Shown here: positions 1 through 4,999 of the stretch, piece by piece | How the letters are laid out: every line of letters starts with the position of its first letter | Numbering within the stretch: position 1 is the stretch's first letter | NCBI GenBank assembly: GCA_001796865.1 | Contig: MGNQ01000052.1 | Span: forward strand, 1 to 7,106 | Source: Chloroflexi bacterium RBG_16_56_11 | Lineage (GTDB): Bacteria; Chloroflexota; Dehalococcoidia; Dehalococcoidales; RBG-16-60-22 | DNA length: 7,106 nucleotides | Direction: 5' to 3' | Notes under the pieces: model-generated | What the model saw: only the letters and a program-made list of their open reading frames with translations | Told to the model about the DNA's origin: nothing | Database searches by the model: none | Translations under genes and position numbers: made by a program

Positions 1-616
1 GTTCCGTGTAAAGGCGCTGGCTGATAATCAGCCTCGAAAATAATGACGGATCGAACTGGGTCTTGGCCTCTGCCCAGGGGAGTATCTCGGCTTCGGGCCA
101 GCGGGGGTTCATTTTCCGGCACTCGGCGATTAGCTCCTCCCGCGACCGCCGGTTGTATCCGGTGAGCATTTGAACCATAGCTTCCCATTGCTTTTTACCA
201 GCTTCACTGTTTTCTACTTTGATTGCTTCCGGTGACCGCCAGGCAGGGTCTTCGAGGATGATGGCCTTCGGCAAATGCGGCCGTTTCACGGCAACATCGA
301 CGGCGGTGCCGGCCCCCATGGAATGGCCCGTGATGACGGGCCCGGTGATACCGAGGCGCTCAACCAGAGCGATGACCTGGTCGGCCAGGTCGGCGGAAGT
401 GAAGTCCGGGCCGAGCCGGTCGGAGCGGCCGTGGCCCTGGGCATCCGGCATGATAACGTCGTATCGCCGGGCAAGTGCCCTGGCCACCGGCGTCCAGCAG
501 AGGCCGTTATCGGTGGCCCCGTGGAGTAGAACTATCTTCGGCTTATTCCCGCCGGTACGATAATAGTGGATTTTTACGCGTCCGGCATTAAAATCGCCTT
601 CTTTGAAATCGGGCAT
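1..616 (-). CDS. Alpha/beta hydrolase fold protein, C-terminus cut by the window edge
   Basis: Reading leftward from the ATG at 616, 205 codons stay open to the edge, so the C-terminus lies outside the window. The start MPDFKEGDFNAGRVKIHYYR leads into the usual first strands. LLHGATD (about 30-36) carries the oxyanion-hole HG, PDAQGHGRSD (57-66) is the typical loop after strand 4, and GHSMG (97-101) is the nucleophile elbow with Ser99. LEDP (121-124) follows strand 6. The catalytic histidine, and perhaps the acid, would be in the missing part. AGGAAG lies just upstream of the ATG and a good promoter precedes it. The family includes esterases, C-C bond hydrolases and haloperoxidase-like enzymes, and the substrate cannot be read from the sequence. 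The fold is secure. It is divergent from the cyclase-family gene, which suggests shared control. Confidence 0.9.
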   Translation of the reverse strand, partial: MPDFKEGDFNAGRVKIHYYRTGGNKPKIVLLHGATDNGLCWTPVARALARRYDVIMPDAQGHGRSDRLGPDFTSADLADQVIALVERLGITGPVITGHSMGAGTAVDVAVKRPHLPKAIILEDPAWRSPEAIKVENSEAGKKQWEAMVQMLTGYNRRSREELIAECRKMNPRWPEAEILPWAEAKTQFDPSLFSRLIISQRLYTE

Positions 617-643
617 GGTCTTCCTTTCTTCCGGAGATAACAT

Positions 644-673
644 ATTTTAGCCGCTCGGGAGATAAAATTTCAA
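644..673 (-). promoter_or_regulatory. Sigma70-type promoter of the leftward alpha/beta hydrolase
   Basis: On the minus strand TTGAAA (668-673) is followed after 18 bp by TAAAAT (644-649). Each hexamer matches the consensus at five of six positions. Transcription would start near 637, giving a leader of about 20 nt that contains the AGGAAG ribosome-binding site. Identified by eye only. Confidence 0.6.
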
Positions 674-693
674 AACAGACCGATGGCGTATTC

Positions 694-722
694 TTGACGC
701 CTTCGCCCGGTTCGGCTATCCT
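694..722 (+). promoter_or_regulatory. Sigma70-type promoter of the cyclase-family gene
   Basis: TTGACG (694-699) and TATCCT (717-722) are separated by 17 bp, with five and four matches to consensus. The predicted start near 729 gives a leader of about 28 nt ending in the GAGGAGG site. The -35 overlaps an inverted repeat, GGCGT (685-689) and ACGCC (697-701), which may be an operator. Identified by eye only. Confidence 0.55.
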
Positions 723-756
723 TTAGGAAATCGAATAACAATCGAGGAGGCTTGCC

Positions 757-1419
757 ATGGCTGTTAAAGTTCCCGCGGGCTGGTACGATATTTCCGTCCC
801 CCTCAAGCAGGGAATGGTCTACTTCCCCACCGATCCCGTCCCGCCTAAAATCTACCGCTACAGCGATCGGGCACTCGGCGCTAAGGTAACCATGTCCATG
901 CTGGAAATCATCTCCCACACCGGCACGCACATCGATGCGCCGCTGCACTTCATTCCTGACGGGAGCACCATCTCCGACATGCCCCTGGACGCCACCATCG
1001 GCCCGGCCCGGGTCATCGAGATCAAAGACCCGGAGAAAATCAAGGTACCGGAGCTGGAAAAGCATAATATCAGGAAAGGCGAGCGTGTCCTCTTCAAGAC
1101 GCGTAACTCACCACGCGTTTACGAGTCGGAAAAGTTCGTCGAGGACTACGTCTACTTCGATGGGGCCGCCGCCGAGTACCTCGTGGCGAAAGGCATCATC
1201 CTGGTCGGGCTGGACAACATCACCATCGGCCACTTCAAGGAGATGGACAACGTCAACAAGACACACCGCACCTTCCTCGAGGCCGGCGTCTACATCCTGG
1301 AAGACTGCGCCCTGGCCAATGTGCCTCCCGGCGAGTATGAGCTGCTCTGCCTGCCGCTGCTCATGTACCAGGGTGATGCCGGACCGTGCCGCGCCATTCT
1401 GCGGCCGCTAAAGAAATAA
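757..1419 (+). CDS. Cyclase family protein (kynurenine-formamidase-like metal-dependent hydrolase)
   Basis: The 220-residue product has the normal length for the cyclase superfamily (Pfam PF04199), which includes bacterial kynurenine formamidase and isatin hydrolase. These are cytoplasmic enzymes using Zn or Mn to hydrolyse amide or lactam bonds. The diagnostic motif HTGTHIDAPLHF lies at 54-65, with His54, His58 and Asp60 as likely metal ligands. Other family landmarks are GLDNITIG (151-158), His170, Glu182 and the ending PPGEYELLCLPLL...CRAILRP. In kynurenine formamidases the middle motif is usually closer to GxDTPSxD, so this is probably a different member and KynB is not assigned. No tryptophan-catabolism gene is nearby. 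GAGGAGG at 744-750, 6 nt before the ATG, fixes the start. Family membership is firm and the substrate unknown. Confidence 0.92.
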   Translation: MAVKVPAGWYDISVPLKQGMVYFPTDPVPPKIYRYSDRALGAKVTMSMLEIISHTGTHIDAPLHFIPDGSTISDMPLDATIGPARVIEIKDPEKIKVPELEKHNIRKGERVLFKTRNSPRVYESEKFVEDYVYFDGAAAEYLVAKGIILVGLDNITIGHFKEMDNVNKTHRTFLEAGVYILEDCALANVPPGEYELLCLPLLMYQGDAGPCRAILRPLKK

Positions 1420-1423
1420 TTGC

Positions 1424-1554
1424 TTAATATTCCCGGCGTAACCTGTATAAAGGGGCGGTAGTCCCGGCCTAAAATACGGGGCTGCCCCCAACTAAGGTAC
1501 TGGTTGCGACCGTTGACCCGTTACCGCCGGGAGATGTTACAATATTAATACAGG
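1424..1554 (+). other. Candidate structured RNA region between cyclase and hydrolase genes
   Basis: The 293-bp gap 1420-1712 has no convincing gene but holds nested complementary segments. TTAATATT (1424-1431) pairs with AATATTAA (1541-1548). CCCGGC (1432-1437) pairs with GCCGGG (1526-1531), and GTAAC (1438-1442) with GTTAC (1520-1524), with a single C bulge between those two. Inside is a hairpin: GGGGCGG (1452-1458) with CTGCCCC (1482-1488), and TCCCG (1462-1466) with CGGGG (1477-1481), including G-U pairs. CCTGTAT (1442-1448) can alternatively pair with ATACAGG (1548-1554). It may be a 3' UTR structure of the cyclase mRNA, a leader of the next gene or chance. I recognise no known riboswitch family in it. 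Confidence 0.4.
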
Positions 1555-1562
1555 GTATCGTG

Positions 1563-1604
1563 AAACTACCCTACAGCGTTATATAAAGTGAGGGTAGTTT
1601 TTTT
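1563..1604 (+). terminator. Rho-independent terminator after the cyclase gene
   Basis: AAACTACCCT (1563-1572) and AGGGTAGTTT (1591-1600) form a perfect 10-bp stem with an 18-nt loop, and seven T residues run from 1598 to 1604. It lies about 145 nt after the cyclase stop. The 5' arm also complements AGGGTA (1552-1557) and TGTAGGGT (1615-1622), so alternative folds exist. The long loop lowers confidence slightly. Confidence 0.65.
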
Positions 1605-1712
1605 GTGACCATTTTGTAGGGTCGCCCGCCGCTTTTGTGAGAGGGCTGTGTAATCACCCCTGTAAGATTAGATAAAATCAGACGTACCCTCGGGGACATT
1701 GTAGAAGGCGAA

Positions 1713-2498
1713 ATGGATATCAACATCGAAAACCGGACCATAACCATCGACGGGCTGGATATCAACTATTACCGGGCGGGGCACGGCGAGCCGCTGGTAG
1801 TAATCCACGGGGGCGGCGGCGATGCCCGCACCTGGTGGAAAAACATCCGGGAGCTCGCCGATAAATACACCGTGTACGCCCCGGACCTCCCCGGCTACGG
1901 TGGTAGCGAGCCGCTGGACGGCAGGTACTATATACCCGAGCTGTCCGATTTCATCGGGAAATTCACCGCGAGCCTGGGACTGGAGAAATTTTACCTCATA
2001 GGGCACTCGCTGGGCGGGGGAATCGCCCTGAATTACGCCCTCGAATCGCCGCAGAAAATCAAGAAGCTGGTGCTGGTCAGCAGCCTTTGCCTGGGGCGGG
2101 AAATCGCCTTCTGGGTCAGGTTGTTCTCGCTGCCCGCGCTGGTTAAGTCCGTCGGCATGATGTTCGTGGGAATACTGAAGGGCCTTAACTGGCTGGCGAG
2201 ACACCTAAATCCCGCCGCCTACATCATGCCGCTTTCCCCGGCCAGCGTGGCGGTCGGCGGTAATATCACCACCTTCCGGCAGCAAACGCTGGTGCTGGAC
2301 GACCGTCTCCCCGAGATTAATATGCCGACCTTGCTGGTATGGGGCTCGCGCGACCCCATCGTGCCGGTCAAGCAGGCCTACCGGGCGGCCGCGGCCATCC
2401 CCGATTGCCGGGTGAAGGTCTTCGAAAAGCGCGGCCACAACGTCCACCGTGACGAGCTTCAAGCTTTTTCACGGCTCATCACCGGCTTCCTGGGCTAA
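1713..2498 (+). CDS. Alpha/beta hydrolase, complete catalytic triad
   Basis: This 261-residue protein shows the full fold. IHGGGG (31-36) supplies the oxyanion hole, PDLPGYGGSE (57-66) follows strand 4, and GHSLG (97-101) is the nucleophile elbow with Ser99. WGSRDPIVP (210-218) gives the catalytic acid Asp214, and RGHNVHRD (240-247) gives His242. Residues about 133-172 form a hydrophobic, helical cap that would line the substrate pocket. There is no signal peptide, so it is probably cytoplasmic. The closest general types are meta-cleavage-product hydrolases, lactonases and carboxylesterases, and the sequence alone does not decide. AGAAGG at 1703-1708 is a moderate ribosome-binding site only 4 nt before the ATG. 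No strong promoter is visible in the preceding gap, so expression may depend on read-through past the 1563-1604 terminator. Confidence 0.93.
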   Translation: MDINIENRTITIDGLDINYYRAGHGEPLVVIHGGGGDARTWWKNIRELADKYTVYAPDLPGYGGSEPLDGRYYIPELSDFIGKFTASLGLEKFYLIGHSLGGGIALNYALESPQKIKKLVLVSSLCLGREIAFWVRLFSLPALVKSVGMMFVGILKGLNWLARHLNPAAYIMPLSPASVAVGGNITTFRQQTLVLDDRLPEINMPTLLVWGSRDPIVPVKQAYRAAAAIPDCRVKVFEKRGHNVHRDELQAFSRLITGFLG

Positions 2499-2524
2499 TC
2501 TTTCTGAGTGCCCTATCCCTCTGA

Positions 2525-2560
2525 CCCCCTTCCCCGGCGGGGAAGGGGGAAATTGTTTTT
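2525..2560 (+). terminator. GC-rich stem-loop terminator after the hydrolase
   Basis: CCCCCTTCCCC (2525-2535) and GGGGAAGGGGG (2539-2549) form a perfect 11-bp stem around a 3-nt loop, followed by AAATTGTTTTT. It begins 26 nt after the hydrolase stop. The T run is delayed, so termination may be imperfect. The stem may also serve the convergent URO-D gene, which has no other terminator-like structure, although the minus-strand side lacks a T run. The rest of 2499-2697 shows no gene. Confidence 0.6.
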
Positions 2561-2697
2561 AAAGGACGCAACACAGTGCCCGAGTCCGGCTCACCTTTAG
2601 TCTCAATTTAAGAACACGGAATATTCTGCATTACGCAGCCAGAGCCGGCCCCGCCTAAAATATGAAAACCGCCTGTCGTCCGCTGCAACTCGTTGCG

Positions 2698-4026
2698 TTA
2701 ATATACTCCATATTCCAGCGCCGCCTCCATCATGGCGCGTAAATTATCCGGGTTGCCCTTATCGATGCTGGCCCCGCCGGTCAGGATAAAGCCGCCGCAG
2801 GCACCGCAGTCCTCGATAAGCTTGCGGCAGTACGCTTTTACCGCCCGTGGCGTGCCAGTACAGAGTAACGATGAAGGCACGTTACCAGCGATACAGGCGG
2901 TACCGCCCAGAACCTCTTTGGCTTTAGCCATGTCTGTCTGGTCGAAGTGCCAGATCACTTTGCCGCGCGGCAAGTCTTTGATGATTTCCAATTTCCTGGT
3001 GTATCTTCCCTCGGCGAAAAGCATGGGAACACAGCCCTGTTCAATCAGACCAATAATAACTTTCCTGAATGTCGGCCAATAAAACTTGAGATATTGCTTA
3101 TCAGACATGAAGGTATCGTCTCCTTTATGAAGCGCAAAAAAAACAATGGGCTTGCCGGAGGCGTCGGCCATCCGCAGACCGCAGTCGATGTTTATCGGGG
3201 TCAACTTTTCCATGGCCCGTTGAAGTTTGTCCGGCAGGCGGTACATGTCCATGACTATCCCATTCGTGCCTCGCAGGGTATCGGCCAGGATGTCGAACGG
3301 AGCGTGGGCCTGGCCGCCGAAGAAGGACGGGTAACCGGCCGCGAGCGCTTCCCGGTCGAATTCCGCTAACGGTGTCTGCCAGTCCGCGATTTCTTTACCG
3401 TAATCGATAATCGCCTGGTAAGCCGCCCGTACTTCCGGTTTTACGGCCGGCATAAGAAAACGATTGGGCATGCCAAGTATAAAAGGGAGAGGCGAGAAAC
3501 CCGCAAAGGGAGCCAGCGCCCCCAGCGTCCGCGGCAGATAATAGCGGAGACAGAAATCCGAGAGGTCGTCAAGGAACACGTCGTATTCCTCAGCCTTCAT
3601 ATATTCACCTTCGACATACTGCTGCATGCTGGCATTGTCAGGGAGGCCGTGTCCCGGCCACCTCGACGTAACACTATTAATGATTTCCATCGTCCTGCCC
3701 GGGGGTACCATGGCGGGACTGGCGTAGGTGTCGCCTTCGAATTCGCGGAAAAACTTCCGGTAGGCCTCACGAAGTCTTATATTGTCATACATGGCTTCTT
3801 TGAGGGTCAGGCCAGCGTAGTAAAGGGGGAAAGTGCCCGCCGGCAGAATAACCGGTACACGGTCTGGTTTTTCCAGCTGGATGGTCTTGATGAACCTGTT
3901 GACTCTTTTTTTGTATCCATCGGTGGCCTCCTTTCCCGAGAATTTAACGCCGGGCGGAGAAAGCCAGCGTTTGAACCTTTCCGCGCGCCTTTCTTCAGGC
4001 GTAAGCTCTTTCCATTCCTTAGTCAT
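2698..4026 (-). CDS. Uroporphyrinogen decarboxylase (URO-D) superfamily protein, atypical
   Basis: The start at 4026 gives 442 residues; an ATG at 4044 would add six. AAAGGAG (4034-4040) sits 7 nt before the 4026 ATG, whereas 4044 has no good site. The C-terminal half carries superfamily landmarks: VIWHFDQTD (357-365), GNVPSSLLCTGTPRAV (381-396) and GGFILTGGASIDKGNPDNL (411-429), the last strand and loop of the URO-D/MtaA/CmuA barrel. HemE and cobamide methyltransferases share this fold. The HemE N-terminal arginine-rich signature is not seen. The His-x-Cys and late Cys zinc ligands of MtaA-type methyltransferases appear as HFD and GGASI. A TIM-barrel enzyme acting on a tetrapyrrole, corrinoid or another substrate is possible. 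The family call is firm and the reaction unknown. It is divergent from an IclR regulator, with repeats between them, so it is probably under that regulator. Confidence 0.88.
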   Translation of the reverse strand: MTKEWKELTPEERRAERFKRWLSPPGVKFSGKEATDGYKKRVNRFIKTIQLEKPDRVPVILPAGTFPLYYAGLTLKEAMYDNIRLREAYRKFFREFEGDTYASPAMVPPGRTMEIINSVTSRWPGHGLPDNASMQQYVEGEYMKAEEYDVFLDDLSDFCLRYYLPRTLGALAPFAGFSPLPFILGMPNRFLMPAVKPEVRAAYQAIIDYGKEIADWQTPLAEFDREALAAGYPSFFGGQAHAPFDILADTLRGTNGIVMDMYRLPDKLQRAMEKLTPINIDCGLRMADASGKPIVFFALHKGDDTFMSDKQYLKFYWPTFRKVIIGLIEQGCVPMLFAEGRYTRKLEIIKDLPRGKVIWHFDQTDMAKAKEVLGGTACIAGNVPSSLLCTGTPRAVKAYCRKLIEDCGACGGFILTGGASIDKGNPDNLRAMMEAALEYGVY

Positions 4027-4033
4027 CCGGGTG

Positions 4034-4040
4034 CTCCTTT
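4034..4040 (-). promoter_or_regulatory. Ribosome-binding site that fixes the URO-D start
   Basis: AAAGGAG on the minus strand lies 7 nt upstream of the ATG at 4026 and falls inside codons 2-3 of the longer reading from 4044. It therefore favours the shorter protein. The predicted transcript start near 4054 agrees, since 4044 would leave only about 10 nt of leader. Confidence 0.75.
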
Positions 4041-4060
4041 TCATCTTATCTCAGGACGGA

Positions 4061-4066
4061 ATTGTA
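4061..4066 (-). promoter_or_regulatory. Probable -10 element of the URO-D gene
   Basis: TACAAT on the minus strand matches TATAAT at five of six positions, and a start near 4054 would leave a leader of about 28 nt. No convincing -35 hexamer occurs at 16-18 bp, which would fit a promoter needing an activator. The element overlaps the first TAACAGTT repeat. Confidence 0.4.
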
Positions 4067-4083
4067 ACAGTTTTTTAACAGTT
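4065..4083 (+). repeat. Two TAACAGTT direct repeats, candidate IclR-family operator
   Basis: TAACAGTT occurs at 4065-4072 and 4076-4083, an 11-bp period that puts both copies on the same DNA face. A GTTAAC palindrome (4081-4086) continues the pattern. The first copy overlaps the URO-D -10 and the second overlaps the regulator -35. Binding of the adjacent regulator here would affect both genes. The site is visible in the sequence; the regulator assignment is inferred from position. Confidence 0.45.
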
Positions 4084-4111
4084 AACATGCCTTGACAGGC
4101 CGTGATATAAT
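4082..4111 (+). promoter_or_regulatory. Promoter of the IclR regulator and probable transporter operon
   Basis: TTAACA (4082-4087) and a perfect TATAAT (4106-4111) are 18 bp apart. A start 7 nt after the -10 falls at 4118, the A of the regulator ATG, predicting a leaderless or nearly leaderless mRNA. A TTGACA at 4092-4097 looks attractive but is only 8 bp from the -10 and cannot be its partner. Confidence 0.6.
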
Positions 4112-4117
4112 AAGGCG

Positions 4118-4924
4118 ATGTTACAACGAGAAAAAAATCCCAGCCGACGGAAATATAGCACATATCCAGTCAGGTCCACAACTGATTCAACTTCGCTCCG
4201 CCGTGCCACCGATATTCTCACCTGCTTGAGCAACGATATTAACACCATCACCGATGTTGCCAATTATCTTGAATATAGTACCTCCACGGTACACAGACTG
4301 CTTCAGACTATGAAACAGACTAACTGGGTAATCCAGGACGAAAATAATCATAAATATTACCTGGGTCCCATGATTACTCAGCTTTCCTCAAACCGGATCG
4401 CCGCCCACAAGTACCTGATCATGCACTCACTCAGGGAGATGGTGCGTTTGTCCGATATCACCGAAGAAAGTATCAATCTCAGCGTCATGGCGCAGATGCA
4501 CAATACGCTTTTACACGAAATTTCCAGTCCCCACAACCTTAGAATCACCGAAGAAAGTAAAAAGATGGGGCAACAATACAATGGTGCCACGGCTAAAGTG
4601 CTGCTCTCCCAGTTCAACGACGAAGAATTGAGAACAATTTTAAAACGGGTAAAAATTATACCTGCCACTAAAAAGACCGTCACCGATAAAAGACTTTTAA
4701 TAAAACAACTGGAAGAAATCAGGCTAAAGGGATATTGCCTTACCTCCGGCGAGAGGATTCCCGGAGCCTTATGTATATCGGCGCCTATTAAACAATACAT
4801 TTGTCCGGCGTCGCTGAGTGTCGTGGGACCTGAAAAGCGACTGAGACCGAGGGCCAGAGAAGTAATAGCCGAAGTACAGGCCAGTACCGGCCGTATCTCT
4901 AAGGATATCACCGGAGTTTTTTGA
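4118..4924 (+). CDS. IclR-family transcriptional regulator
   Basis: This 268-residue DNA-binding protein is of normal IclR length plus a basic N-terminal tail of about 25 residues. The winged helix-turn-helix spans about 26-85: SLRRATDILTCL opens helix 1, YSTSTVHRLLQTM (53-65) is the recognition helix, and ENNHKYYLGP (75-84) is the wing. The C-terminal GAF-like effector domain covers about 95-265, with GATAKVLLS (156-164), GYCLTSGERIPGALCISAPI (205-224) and ASLSVVGPEKRL (231-242). IclR proteins bind small carboxylates or similar ligands and activate or repress neighbours. The ligand here is unknown, but the divergent URO-D gene and the downstream transporter are the obvious targets. The only upstream purine stretch, AAGG at 4112-4115, is 2 nt from the ATG, too close for a normal ribosome-binding site. 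Confidence 0.92.
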   Translation: MLQREKNPSRRKYSTYPVRSTTDSTSLRRATDILTCLSNDINTITDVANYLEYSTSTVHRLLQTMKQTNWVIQDENNHKYYLGPMITQLSSNRIAAHKYLIMHSLREMVRLSDITEESINLSVMAQMHNTLLHEISSPHNLRITEESKKMGQQYNGATAKVLLSQFNDEELRTILKRVKIIPATKKTVTDKRLLIKQLEEIRLKGYCLTSGERIPGALCISAPIKQYICPASLSVVGPEKRLRPRAREVIAEVQASTGRISKDITGVF

Positions 4925-4927
4925 AAG

Positions 4928-4952
4928 AAGGAGGTGATGAATGCATAGGTGA
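4928..4952 (+). promoter_or_regulatory. Extended Shine-Dalgarno followed by three-codon ORFs
   Basis: AAGGAGGTGAT (4928-4938) matches 11 nt of the complement of the 16S rRNA 3' end. It is followed by two overlapping tiny ORFs: Met-Asn-Ala-stop (4937-4948) and Met-His-Arg-stop (4941-4952). The second ATG has ideal spacing, 6 nt after GGAGG. Its TGA overlaps a GTG at 4949 that is in frame with the binding-protein gene. This may be a leader-peptide arrangement, a ribosome standby site, or the remnant of a lost start. Confidence 0.4.
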
Positions 4953-4985
4953 ACAACGTGTTTCCTGGTCGCAACGTATCAAGTG

Positions 4986-4991
4986 AAGGAG
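4986..4991 (+). promoter_or_regulatory. Ribosome-binding site that fixes the binding-protein start
   Basis: AAGGAG lies 8 nt before the ATG at 5000. That start places the lysine-rich lipoprotein signal peptide at the very N-terminus. The in-frame GTG at 4949 would add 17 residues ahead of it, which is unlikely for an exported lipoprotein. Confidence 0.8.
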
Positions 4992-4999
4992 AGAAAACA

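Noticed and set aside
1649..1678. Promoter for the second hydrolase using TAAAAT at 1673
   Set aside because: No acceptable -35 at 16-18 bp, so the evidence is too weak to list as a feature.
1668..2204. Minus-strand open frame of 178 codons opposite the second alpha/beta hydrolase
   Set aside because: It is a shadow of a gene with a complete catalytic triad, and no family features are seen in its translation.
2656..2661. TAAAAT as a promoter -10 in the convergent gap
   Set aside because: No -35 at a suitable distance and no rightward gene follows.
2685..2696. GCAAC/GTTGC palindrome next to the URO-D stop as its terminator
   Set aside because: The stem is very short with almost no loop, and no T run follows on the minus strand.
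4092..4111. TTGACA at 4092 as the -35 of the regulator promoter
   Set aside because: It is only 8 bp from TATAAT, while TTAACA at 4082 has a workable 18-bp spacing.
4949..4999. GTG at 4949 as the start of the binding protein
   Set aside because: It would put 17 polar residues before the signal peptide. The ATG at 5000 has a well-spaced AAGGAG and gives a normal lipoprotein start.
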